In this document: positions 23,365 through 31,245 of the stretch, piece after piece | Numbering within the stretch: position 1 is the stretch's first letter | Layout: every line of letters begins with the position of its first letter | Assembly (NCBI RefSeq): GCF_028746185.1 | Contig: NZ_JAQIVH010000056.1 | Span: 572,642 to 636,641 of the forward strand | DNA length: 64,000 nucleotides | Source: Paenibacillus_E qinlingensis | GTDB taxonomy: Bacteria; Bacillota; Bacilli; Paenibacillales; NBRC-103111 | Reading direction: 5' to 3' | Translations under genes and position numbers: made by a program | The notes under the pieces: generated by a model | Seen by the model: the letters and a program-made list of their open reading frames with translations, nothing else | What the model was told of the DNA's origin: nothing | Database searches by the model: none

Positions 23365-25086
23365 ATGGCTACTAAAATGCCGAAAGTACCCGTTGTCATT
23401 GTGGGCATGGGATGGGTTGGGGGAATTATCGCAGCAGAATTAACGAAGCAAGGTGTCAAAGTTGTTGGGTTGGAGCGTGGAAAGCCGCGCAGCACAGCAG
23501 ATTACTATATGGTGCATGATGAGCTGCGTTATGCTTCTCGTTATGATCTCATGCAGGATTTATCCAAAGAAACGGTCACATTCCGCAATACGGAGAAGAT
23601 GGCGGCAGTGCCGATGCGTGAGTACGGCTCCTTCCTGCTGGGAGAAGGCCTAGGCGGTGCAAGCGTGCATTGGAATGGACAAACCTATCGTTTTCTCCCG
23701 TACGACTTCGAGATTTACAGTAAAACGGTTGAACGCTACGGGAAGCAAAAAATCCCTGAAGGGATGTCTATCCAGGATTGGGGCATCACGTATGACACGT
23801 TAGAGCCTTATTTTGATAAATTCGAGAAATTGGCTGGCATTTCGGGTGATGCCGAGCAGAATCCACTAGTTGGCAAGCGTTCAGCTCCTTTTCCTACCAA
23901 ACCGATGGTGAAAACACCCGTCCTGAAATTGTTCGAGGATGCGACCAAAAAGCTCGGGTATCATCCGTATATGATGCCTTCAGCAAACTTATCGGAGCAG
24001 TATACGAACCCAGATGGCATTACACGTGCTGCCTGCCAATATTGCGGTTATTGTGAGCGCTTTGGTTGTGAATACGGTGCAAAAGCAGATGTGATCGTGA
24101 CAGCACTCCCCATTGCGCAGAAATCAGGTAATTTCGAGCTTCGCTCTTACTCCAATGTGATTCAGGTGCTGAATGATGGCAAAAAAGCAAGTGGCGTTGT
24201 TTACGTAAATACAGTCACAGGAGAGCAATTCGAGCAGCCTGCGGATGTCGTCATCATGGCTAGCTATGTATTTAACAACGTTAAGCTTCTCCTCACTTCC
24301 AAATTGGGTAAACCTTACGATCCTGCTACAGGTAAAGGGGTTATCGGTAAAAATTACTGTTACCAAACGAACGGCGGAAATGCAACAGGCTTCTTCGATG
24401 AAAAACAGTTCAATTTATACGCCGGGGCTGGTTCCCTCGGCATGGAAATTCCTGATTTCAACGGGGATAATTTTGACCATACGAATCTGAATTTCATCCA
24501 TGGTGCTGGTATTCGGATTTCCCAAACCGGCCAACGTCCGATTGCAAATAACTCCGTTCCCAAAGGCACACCAGCCTGGGGGAAAGATTTTAAGCAAAAG
24601 TCACTGAAATATGCGAACAGTGTTTTGTCTGTCTCACCGCAGGGTAGCAGCATGCCATGGCAACATCATTATGTGGATTTGGATCCGACTTATAAGGATG
24701 CCTATGGGTTGCCACTGCCTCGGATTACCTTCGATTTTGAAGAGCAGGATCGACAAATGATCAAATTCGTTGCTGGTAAAGCGGCAGAAATTATGAAAGA
24801 AATGAACCCATCGACCATCGGGTCATCGGATACGTTAGCAGCGTACAATATCGTTCCGTATCAATCGACCCACAATACTGGCGGTGTAATCATGGGGGCA
24901 GACCCCTCCACCTCCGCGGTTAACTCGTATTTGCAAATGTGGGATGCTGAAAATGTGTTCGTCGTAGGCGCATCGGCGTTCGCTCATAACAGTGGTTATA
25001 ATCCAACAGGTACGGTTGGCGCTCTGGCTTATCGCGCTGTGGACGGCATTGCGAAATATTTGAAACAAGGTGGAAGTGTCGTTTAA
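23365..25086 (+). CDS. GMC-type FAD dehydrogenase, large subunit
   Basis: A 573-residue flavoprotein of the GMC/gluconate-dehydrogenase large-subunit group. The FAD site is VVIVGMGWVGG near the N-terminus. A cysteine cluster CQYCGYCERFGCEYGAK at about 218-234 is positioned like the Fe-S motif of bacterial FAD-glucose and fructose dehydrogenases. The C-terminal GMC part contains STHNTGGVIMG and HNSGYNPTGTVGALAYRA with the catalytic His and Asn. No signal peptide is present, so export must depend on the Tat-tagged partner. Substrate (sugar, sugar acid or polyol) is not known. Start ATG 23365 is 33 nt after the upstream stop. Confidence 0.92.
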   Translation: MATKMPKVPVVIVGMGWVGGIIAAELTKQGVKVVGLERGKPRSTADYYMVHDELRYASRYDLMQDLSKETVTFRNTEKMAAVPMREYGSFLLGEGLGGASVHWNGQTYRFLPYDFEIYSKTVERYGKQKIPEGMSIQDWGITYDTLEPYFDKFEKLAGISGDAEQNPLVGKRSAPFPTKPMVKTPVLKLFEDATKKLGYHPYMMPSANLSEQYTNPDGITRAACQYCGYCERFGCEYGAKADVIVTALPIAQKSGNFELRSYSNVIQVLNDGKKASGVVYVNTVTGEQFEQPADVVIMASYVFNNVKLLLTSKLGKPYDPATGKGVIGKNYCYQTNGGNATGFFDEKQFNLYAGAGSLGMEIPDFNGDNFDHTNLNFIHGAGIRISQTGQRPIANNSVPKGTPAWGKDFKQKSLKYANSVLSVSPQGSSMPWQHHYVDLDPTYKDAYGLPLPRITFDFEEQDRQMIKFVAGKAAEIMKEMNPSTIGSSDTLAAYNIVPYQSTHNTGGVIMGADPSTSAVNSYLQMWDAENVFVVGASAFAHNSGYNPTGTVGALAYRAVDGIAKYLKQGGSVV

Positions 25087-25125
25087 TGTGGGCAGCCACA
25101 GGTTTCATGATGAAGGAGGAATGAC

Positions 25126-25866
25126 ATGGAGCAAGAAGATTGGATCTTACATTTGACAGAAGTTCGCAAGCGATTGCTCATCGTGTTCGCCTGGTTCATC
25201 GTCACGCTGTGTGTAGGCTTGTACCTCTCGTCTGATATCCTTCTGTATTTGAAGTCACAGCCATTGATCGGAGAAATCAAATGGAATGTGTTTTCGTTCA
25301 CGGATGGGCTGATGATTTATATGAAATGCGCGTTTCTATTCGCCGCTTTATTTACGGTGCCTGTCGTTCTCTACCAAGCGTGGGTATTCGTGAAGCCAGG
25401 GCTTACTGAAACCGAATCTAGGAACGCGCTTCCTTACATACCCGTCGCTTTTGCGCTATTCATCATCGGGGTGTCGTTCAGTTATTGGGTCGTATTCCCC
25501 ATGATGATGCGTTTTATGATCCGAATGAATCAATCGATTGGCGCCGTTGAGACGTATGGGATTGATCGATATTTTGCATTCCTGTTTCAAATTGTCATTC
25601 CGATGGCAATCGCATTTGAGCTGCCTGTGGTTCTCCTGTTTTTAACAAAAATAGGGCTCTTAACGCCTCAGATTCTGAAAATGTCCAGGAAATACGCCTA
25701 TATCGCGCTCACCATCACCGGCTCGTGCATCTCGCCGCCTGATATGATTTCACACCTGTCGGTCACTGTACCATTAATTCTCCTGTTTGAAATCAGTGTA
25801 TTGGTTGCAGGCTGGCAATGGCGAGCTATGCAGCGTGTTGCGAAATTGAACCTAATTGAAGAATAA
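25126..25866 (+). CDS. tatC: Twin-arginine translocase subunit TatC
   Basis: A 246-residue protein with six membrane helices, the Tat receptor that recognises the twin-arginine signal. The N-terminal WILHLTEVRKRLL corresponds to the family's H-L-x-E-L-R-x-R signature (here T-E-V-R). FVKPGLTETE in the first outer loop is also typical. It lies 39 nt after the GMC gene and 20 bp before tatA, so this operon encodes the cargo and its own two-component (TatA/TatC) export machine. Confidence 0.95.
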   Translation: MEQEDWILHLTEVRKRLLIVFAWFIVTLCVGLYLSSDILLYLKSQPLIGEIKWNVFSFTDGLMIYMKCAFLFAALFTVPVVLYQAWVFVKPGLTETESRNALPYIPVAFALFIIGVSFSYWVVFPMMMRFMIRMNQSIGAVETYGIDRYFAFLFQIVIPMAIAFELPVVLLFLTKIGLLTPQILKMSRKYAYIALTITGSCISPPDMISHLSVTVPLILLFEISVLVAGWQWRAMQRVAKLNLIEE

Positions 25867-25886
25867 AAGAAAAGAGGATGAACACC

Positions 25887-26087
25887 ATGTTCAACAATAT
25901 TGGAGTATCAGGATTAATCTTAATCCTAGCCATCGCTTTAATTGTCTTCGGACCTTCCAAGCTGCCGCAGCTAGGTCGTGCATTCGGCGATACCCTTCGT
26001 GAGTTCCGCAACTCAACCCGGAATATCATGGAGGAAGGCGAACATGACCATTTAATCGAAAATGAAGGTAAAAAGCCACCTCTATAA
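25887..26087 (+). CDS. tatA: Twin-arginine translocase subunit TatA
   Basis: A 66-residue protein: a short outer part and one membrane helix (GVSGLILILAIALIVFGPSK) with the hallmark FGPSKLPQLGR hinge, then an amphipathic helix (RAFGDTLREFRNSTRNIMEE) and a charged tail. It forms the pore partner of TatC in the minimal Gram-positive Tat system. The ATG at 25887 has AGAGG 9 nt upstream; a second ATG three codons earlier is less likely. Confidence 0.95.
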   Translation: MFNNIGVSGLILILAIALIVFGPSKLPQLGRAFGDTLREFRNSTRNIMEEGEHDHLIENEGKKPPL

Positions 26088-26104
26088 GGAACCGGCTACA
26101 TGTG

Positions 26105-26144
26105 AAAAGGAGCCTTTCACTTGGTGAAAGAGCTCCTTTTTTTT
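26105..26144 (+). terminator. Terminator of the Tat-dehydrogenase operon
   Basis: AAAGGAGC and inner bases pair with GCTCCTTT across a 3-nt loop (outer stem with one bulge), followed by seven to eight T. Confidence 0.92.
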
Positions 26145-26154
26145 ACGTTACAAC

Positions 26155-27132
26155 CTAAATCTTCTCCAACCAGATTTCTGTCGATAATTGAATCACTTCT
26201 TGCGCTTCAATTCCCCTTGCTCCTGTCAGCTCAGGCGGATAAGGGAGATTAAACGCATCCGTCACATATGTGTAAGGTTCAATTGAGAATGCATCTGTCC
26301 AATCTGGTTTAAATAAGACGACGAACGGAAATTTCGGATCAATCTGATAGGCAATGCGATAACCGGCTTCCTTCATATCAAAGCGGCACGTTCGATCTCC
26401 GTTCAGCGTCAACAAGGAGCAACCTAGCTTAGGATAGGTGTCCAGAGGTATACCTTGGGACAATCTTTCGCAGAATGCGGTATCTCCGGGATACCCTTTC
26501 ACGAAAGCCAAGTTGGTGACTGGCCATTCTTCAGCTGCTGGAACGGTCAAGTAACAACCCTCCCCCGCGGGTGGTGTCGCAAAATACGGATGCAACCCCA
26601 GAGCAAAGGGTGCCACCTCTCCACCTTTATTTTCAACGGTTAGCTGGGTCTTCAAATGACCGTCAAACACGTTATGTCTCACCGTAAAAAGCAGCGGATG
26701 AGGAAAATAAGCCATAATCTCTGGGTGCTCCGCAAAGTCGAATTGACAGCTTACGTACGCCCCCTTCTCATCAGAAGCGCCGACATCTACTACTTTCCAA
26801 GCTTTATGTGACATTTCACCGTGCAAATGATGATGAGGCGGCTCATTGAGCGGAAGCCGGTAATGCCTACCACCAAATGTAAACGTCCCTTCCAGAATGC
26901 GATTCGGTGGAAATAAAATAGGCGTCCCATACATGGTATGTGCACTTGTCTGTTCGATAAAGACCTGCAAACTGTTTGGTGGTACAATGATAGGAATCTC
27001 CTTGTACGAATAGGAAAGTAAATTAGCGCCAAAGTCAGGGGTTATCATCGCGCTTCCATTCTCATGAGTATCCACGAGTTCAAACAACGTATAACCCAAC
27101 TCCTGAACCTTGTTCACAACATATCGATTCAT
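26155..27132 (-). CDS. Aldose 1-epimerase family protein
   Basis: A 325-residue beta-sandwich mutarotase-like protein. Recognisable segments are PPNRILEGTFTFGGRHYRLP, HHHLHGEMSHKAWKV (the substrate His), NVFDGHLKTQLTVENKGGEVAPFALGLHPYFA (second catalytic His region) and SIEPYTYVTDAFNL (Glu base). It would interconvert alpha and beta anomers of a sugar. It lies just downstream of a LacI-type regulator on the same strand, so the substrate may be the regulator's inducer. Confidence 0.88.
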   Translation of the reverse strand: MNRYVVNKVQELGYTLFELVDTHENGSAMITPDFGANLLSYSYKEIPIIVPPNSLQVFIEQTSAHTMYGTPILFPPNRILEGTFTFGGRHYRLPLNEPPHHHLHGEMSHKAWKVVDVGASDEKGAYVSCQFDFAEHPEIMAYFPHPLLFTVRHNVFDGHLKTQLTVENKGGEVAPFALGLHPYFATPPAGEGCYLTVPAAEEWPVTNLAFVKGYPGDTAFCERLSQGIPLDTYPKLGCSLLTLNGDRTCRFDMKEAGYRIAYQIDPKFPFVVLFKPDWTDAFSIEPYTYVTDAFNLPYPPELTGARGIEAQEVIQLSTEIWLEKI

Positions 27133-27156
27133 TGTACAGCACCCTTTCAGTTCTAG

Positions 27157-28176
27157 TTAGAGGCTCTCCGCGATCATAATACTCGTATCGGTATACTGAA
27201 GTTCATGGTCAGGTTTCTTCCCATTGAATATAAGATCGTACAATATTCGCAGGGAGCGGTAACCTTGCTGAATCGGATTTTGCATAATAGTAAAATCAAT
27301 CAAACCCTCTCGCAATCCTTGCTCAACTTCAGGCATCAAATCATTGCACACGATCCGGATCTGACCACCCTTTCCTACCAATTTCACCGCATCGATACAT
27401 GCCCCTGCATGACCTGTTGCCATATATATGCCATCCAAATCAGGATACATCTTCAGTGACTCATTCAGCTTGCGAAAAGTATCTTCGTAGCGATCATATC
27501 CTTCAATGACATCAACAATCTCAATTTCACTCTGGATTAATTTCTCTTTAAAATACCGAACACGCATGCGATGCGCATGGAATTTCATATTGGCTACAAT
27601 GACTAACACCTTGGCTTTGCCTGTGAACATACGGGTCATCAATCCTGCAGCAATTTCTCCGCTTTTTCCCAGATCCTGACCCACGAAACAGCTCCGCTTC
27701 GAGTTCTCCACATCAGAATTAAACGTAACGACTGGAATGCCTTGTTCAATCGCTCGATCTATGCTTGCTCGATTAGCCTCATCATCAATAGCTGAGAATA
27801 GAATGCCGCTTGCACCGTTCGCAATCAGCGTATGAATGGCTCTCGCACCCTCATCTGGCAGTTGATTATTGATATACGCATACTCTAAGCAAATGCCAAG
27901 CCCTTTCAACTCATCCTCTGCAGCATGAATCCCCTTGCGGATGTCATCAAAGAATGAAATATCTTTCGGGGGCATTACGATACCTATTTGAATCGGTTTT
28001 CTATTGTAAGCGAGCGCCTTTGCAGCCACATTGGGCACATACTGCAGCCTATCTGCAATCGCAAGAATACGTTCCCTAATTTCAGGTTTTACACCTGATC
28101 TTCCATTCAGCACACGATCAACGGTGCCTCTGGACACACCAGCTTGCTGGGCAATTTCTCTAATTGTGACACTCAT
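27157..28176 (-). CDS. LacI family transcriptional regulator
   Basis: A 339-residue regulator. The N-terminal helix-turn-helix is TIREIAQQAGVSRGTVDRVLNG, with the hinge NVAAKALAYNRKPI. The C-terminal part is a periplasmic-binding-protein-like sugar sensor of the type-I fold (SGILFSAIDDEANRASIDRAI, IPVVTFNSDVENS, GIYMATGHAGACIDAVKL). It resembles ribose/inositol-binding members more than the lactose type. GGAGA lies before the ATG at 28176. A dyad with a central CG lies 25 bp upstream, and two more lie before the oxygenase operon; I infer these are its operators. Confidence 0.92.
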   Translation of the reverse strand: MSVTIREIAQQAGVSRGTVDRVLNGRSGVKPEIRERILAIADRLQYVPNVAAKALAYNRKPIQIGIVMPPKDISFFDDIRKGIHAAEDELKGLGICLEYAYINNQLPDEGARAIHTLIANGASGILFSAIDDEANRASIDRAIEQGIPVVTFNSDVENSKRSCFVGQDLGKSGEIAAGLMTRMFTGKAKVLVIVANMKFHAHRMRVRYFKEKLIQSEIEIVDVIEGYDRYEDTFRKLNESLKMYPDLDGIYMATGHAGACIDAVKLVGKGGQIRIVCNDLMPEVEQGLREGLIDFTIMQNPIQQGYRSLRILYDLIFNGKKPDHELQYTDTSIMIAESL

Positions 28177-28200
28177 AGGGTTCTCCATTCACAAGGAATT

Positions 28201-28212
28201 GTGCGCGGGCAC
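28201..28212. promoter_or_regulatory. Dyad GTGC-N-CG-N-GCAC, probable LacI autoregulatory operator
   Basis: GTGCGCGGGCAC lies 25 bp upstream of the LacI-type gene. It shares the pattern with 29750-29761 and 29828-29839. A central CG step in a dyad is characteristic of LacI-family operators. Confidence 0.55.
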
Positions 28213-28284
28213 GTAACAAGTATGATTGAAATGAAGTTCAATATCAAGTCCGCGGCATTCGTACCTCATGTTTTCTCTTCCCCA

Positions 28285-28602
28285 CTATACCAATTGCATA
28301 AACACCTTGCCTGATTCAACCTTCGTTGCATAGGTTTTGAGCTTGATACAGACGGGAACTCGCTTCGCCTCTCCTGTTGTGATATCGAATCGACCGTTAT
28401 GCTTCGGACATTCAATGAGATTTCCCATGACAAGTCCCTTCGATAGATGAATTTTTTCATGTGTACAATAGCCGTCTGAAGCGAAAAATTGTCCCTGAGC
28501 GTTTCGATAAATAGCGAACGTTGCTTCGCCATGATCAAATCGAATAACATCCTCCTCTTCTAATTCACTAGCAGCACAGACTTCAATCCATTCGTTCGTC
28601 AT
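28285..28602 (-). CDS. Rieske [2Fe-2S] ferredoxin-like protein (MocE-like)
   Basis: A 105-residue Rieske protein. The cluster ligands are in CTHEKIHL and CPKHNGRFD (C-x-H and C-x-x-H). It is the size of the NirD/MocE/ferredoxin-component class, so it would donate electrons to an oxygenase. The ATG overlaps the stop of the upstream desaturase gene by 4 nt (ATGA), which makes that enzyme the obvious partner. GGAGA precedes the ATG by 8 nt. Confidence 0.92.
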   Translation of the reverse strand: MTNEWIEVCAASELEEEDVIRFDHGEATFAIYRNAQGQFFASDGYCTHEKIHLSKGLVMGNLIECPKHNGRFDITTGEAKRVPVCIKLKTYATKVESGKVFMQLV

Positions 28603-29702
28603 ATGTGTTGTCTCCTTATTGTAGATTGTTCCTCTTCGCGGTTACCGCCATAATAATAAGGTTGAGCCGTTACGGGTAACGGTTTCACCACCACATAAGA
28701 GGGGTTATTTTTTTGTAACCGCAGCGCTGTAATAACCTCTTTCAGTGCCGCCCATAAGCTCGTGCGTGGGGCCGGGCAATCCCCCTTCATCTCTTGATGC
28801 AGTCTAGGCAAGGCATGGTAGGGTACCATGGGATACATATGATGCTCGGTATGATAGTTCATGTTCCAGTACAAAAATCGAAAGATCGGATTCATATGAA
28901 TCGTACGTGTATTCAAACGGTGATCTAGTACATCTTCATAAAGTCCAAGGTGCTGTGTCATTCCAAAAAGAAGTACAAACAAGTTGCCATAGAAAGATGG
29001 CAAGACAATAAACATGGCGGGAAGCAGGCTTCCCATATATAGACATGCCGCCGTGGTGGCAACGATGATCAGCATGTAGATGCGAGCTTCACGAAATACT
29101 TTTGGAAACTCGGAAGCTGGAATATAATCCTTCTCCTGTATTTCCAATCGACCTATCGTGTGCAGCACAAATCGCTTAATCTCGATGGGTCCGCCATATA
29201 AATGAAAAATCTGCATGAGAATGATTTTCCAGATCGGTGGTCTCTCCATCAGAATTTCTGGGTCTCTGCCAACAATAATGGTATCCGTATGATGCCGTGC
29301 ATGGCTCCAACGCCATGGTGTAGCTGAACGTAGTACGAAGAATGATGCAATCTGATACACCACATCGTTCATCCAAGGCGTCTTAAATGCTGTACCATGC
29401 CCGCATTCATGCCACCTCGAATCGCCTGGAGAAGCATAGATCACACCATAAACGAAAAATGCCGGCACAGCCCACCAAGTTCCCCATGATAAATACGCCA
29501 GATAACCAAATATCAGCAAGGCACCAAACCAGATTATGGTGTCCCGTATCGCAGGTCCATCCTTGCGTTTCATTAATTCTTTCATTTTTGTGCGGGGAAT
29601 GGGGCTAGCATACCACTCTGCACTTGCTAAACCGCGTTCTTGCGCTCTAATGCTTTCCTGGCCGGTGATACTGTAATCTCTTTTCTGAACAACAATGGCC
29701 AC
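28599..29702 (-). CDS. Fatty-acid-desaturase-family di-iron oxygenase (MocD-like)
   Basis: A 367-residue integral membrane di-iron enzyme. The three histidine boxes are HECGHG, HARHH and HTEHH (in NYHTEHHMYPMVPYHALP), with hydrophobic helices at about 55-90 and 215-250. This superfamily includes lipid desaturases, alkane hydroxylases and MocD of rhizopine catabolism. Coupling to a Rieske protein and a sugar-type LacI regulator points to hydroxylation or O-demethylation of a small molecule rather than lipid desaturation; this is inference. The start is GTG with AAAGGAGG 7 nt upstream. Confidence 0.88.
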   Translation of the reverse strand: MAIVVQKRDYSITGQESIRAQERGLASAEWYASPIPRTKMKELMKRKDGPAIRDTIIWFGALLIFGYLAYLSWGTWWAVPAFFVYGVIYASPGDSRWHECGHGTAFKTPWMNDVVYQIASFFVLRSATPWRWSHARHHTDTIIVGRDPEILMERPPIWKIILMQIFHLYGGPIEIKRFVLHTIGRLEIQEKDYIPASEFPKVFREARIYMLIIVATTAACLYMGSLLPAMFIVLPSFYGNLFVLLFGMTQHLGLYEDVLDHRLNTRTIHMNPIFRFLYWNMNYHTEHHMYPMVPYHALPRLHQEMKGDCPAPRTSLWAALKEVITALRLQKNNPSYVVVKPLPVTAQPYYYGGNREEEQSTIRRQHI

Positions 29703-29749
29703 ATTAACGCCTCCTTTTTGGTTGGAACTGATTGGATTTTAATTCGTTC

Positions 29750-29761
29750 GTGCTCGGGCAC
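29750..29761. promoter_or_regulatory. Dyad 1 upstream of the oxygenase operon
   Basis: GTGCTCGGGCAC; the symmetry extends to TTCGTGC/GCACGAA (29747-29764). It lies 48 bp upstream of the GTG start of the di-iron oxygenase. Confidence 0.6.
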
Positions 29762-29827
29762 GAAAATGTCCAAAAAATAAAGCCACCATGGCTTTGTACG
29801 ATTTGCCTTTGCTTGTTGCTCCACCTC

Positions 29828-29839
29828 GTGCTCGGGCAC
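29828..29839. promoter_or_regulatory. Dyad 2 upstream of the oxygenase operon
   Basis: GTGCTCGGGCAC again, 78 bp from dyad 1 centre to centre. Two operators at such spacing would suit repression by looping of a tetrameric LacI-type regulator. Confidence 0.55.
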
Positions 29840-29877
29840 AACTTTATTTTAAAACATCCTTCTCTACATTTCAAGTA

Positions 29878-29911
29878 GAAAAAAGCCATGATTGGGGAAT
29901 CCCCTCTCATG
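29878..29911 (-). terminator. Terminator of the sigma factor gene
   Basis: On the minus strand CATGA-GGGGA pairs with TCCCC-TCATG around a short internal mismatch and is followed by GC and six T. Confidence 0.8.
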
Positions 29912-29958
29912 ACTCTAATCAAAATCCTTGCCAACATGATCGAACAAACCTTGTGACC

Positions 29959-30837
29959 TTACAGTTCAGAATAAATGTGATGTAATTTATCTGGATTTCG
30001 GATGACATAGAGATGGTTGGATTGTTGCCGACTCGCCGCAAGCTCAAACAGGACAACCATCAAAGGAGATTGATCCTTAACTAGAATCAACCCGGATTGT
30101 CCATTGAACGTCACAGTCAACCACTCTCCCTCCAACGCTCCTTTGGGTTGAACACCTTCGAAGAAAGCAGCGATGCGCTCTTTTCCATAGATCGGATGAA
30201 TGGGAGCACTTGCCTTCCCGCCCCCATCTGAGACCATAACAGCATCTTCCATAAGTAGTTGTACGAAATCTTGGAAATCCCCCGTACCCACTGCGTGAAG
30301 AAACTTCTTGACCAGAGGTTCTGTTTCTCCCAATGAACGCTCATCTTCTTCATCTGATGAATCATTGATTTTACTCTTGGCGCGGCTATAAATTTTGCGG
30401 CAATTCGCTTCCGTTTTATGAAGCATGTCCGCAATTTCTTCATAATCATAACCGAGCACTTCTCTAAGCACGAAGACCGCACGCTCTACAGCTGACAGCT
30501 CTTGCAGCATTACTAGAAACGCATATGAAATCGTTTCATCCTGAACAAGTCTTCCCATCGGATCTTCGCGGGATGACGTCACTTGAGGCTCTGGAAGCCA
30601 AGTGCCTATGTAGGTTTCTCTTTGCTTACTAGCTGAATTCAAGTAATTCAAGCACCGATTCGTGACCATTTTGACTAAATACGATTTCAAATTCGTTACA
30701 TGTCCGGTGTCTGTCTTCTGCAGTGTAATAAACATGTCTTGCAACATATCTTCTGCATCGGATACAGAGCCTAACATGCGGTACGCAACTGAGAATAAAA
30801 GCTGTTTATATGTCAGATAGACCGTTTCCAACTCCAT
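29959..30837 (-). CDS. ECF sigma factor, SigJ/ECF41 type
   Basis: A 292-residue extracytoplasmic-function sigma factor. Region 2 is YKQLLFSVAYRMLGSVSDAEDMLQDMF and region 4 is SAVERAVFVLREVLGYDYEEIADMLHKTEANCRKIYSRAK. A C-terminal SnoaL-like domain (about 180-292) carries the DGGGK motif (MVSDGGGKASAP) that in ECF41 factors regulates activity in place of an anti-sigma factor. ECF41 genes usually sit beside a target oxidoreductase, decarboxylase or epimerase; here the neighbours are a VOC protein upstream and the oxygenase operon downstream. Confidence 0.93.
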   Translation of the reverse strand: MELETVYLTYKQLLFSVAYRMLGSVSDAEDMLQDMFITLQKTDTGHVTNLKSYLVKMVTNRCLNYLNSASKQRETYIGTWLPEPQVTSSREDPMGRLVQDETISYAFLVMLQELSAVERAVFVLREVLGYDYEEIADMLHKTEANCRKIYSRAKSKINDSSDEEDERSLGETEPLVKKFLHAVGTGDFQDFVQLLMEDAVMVSDGGGKASAPIHPIYGKERIAAFFEGVQPKGALEGEWLTVTFNGQSGLILVKDQSPLMVVLFELAASRQQSNHLYVIRNPDKLHHIYSEL

Positions 30838-30879
30838 TAGATGAAGCTCCTTTCCCCTTTGTAGTGTAACCGCAGGGAG

Positions 30880-31230
30880 CTAACACATACATATCATAAG
30901 TAAATTCCCATCGGGATCCTTAAAATTAAACCAGTGTCCATGCTCTATGCCTGTTACCAGCTCGACATTCTTTTCCTTCATATAGGCATAGGAGGCCTGA
31001 ATATCTTTCGTATTGAGATGAAACACGGGTACCTTATAAATATGATCTTCAGCGAAAATCTTACTATCAAGCACGATGCTTGTCCCTTTCATTGGCAACA
31101 CATACAAATGCCCGTGATGAATCTCTCCATCATTGGTGATACCTAACAGATCACAATACCAATCACGTGATTTGACAATGTCTCTAACAGGGATAAAGAC
31201 GGTACCAATCTCGTTTTGAATGGGGTTCAT
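30880..31230 (-). CDS. VOC family protein
   Basis: A 116-residue glyoxalase/dioxygenase-fold protein. The N-terminus IGTVFIPVRDIVKSRDWYCDLLGI and the C-terminus GHWFNFKDPDGNLLMICM, with the D-P-D-G-N-L turn and a metal-position residue, are typical. It precedes the ECF sigma factor on the same strand, 42 bp apart, and may be cotranscribed. GGAGG lies 7-8 nt before the ATG. The substrate or ligand is unknown. Confidence 0.87.
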   Translation of the reverse strand: MNPIQNEIGTVFIPVRDIVKSRDWYCDLLGITNDGEIHHGHLYVLPMKGTSIVLDSKIFAEDHIYKVPVFHLNTKDIQASYAYMKEKNVELVTGIEHGHWFNFKDPDGNLLMICMC

Positions 31231-31245
31231 AAAAGGAGGCTCCTC

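Noticed and set aside
29703..29958. Open frames between the oxygenase and sigma factor genes
   Set aside because: They overlap the GTG start region and the dyads, have no domain, and the region is explained by promoter, operators and a terminator.
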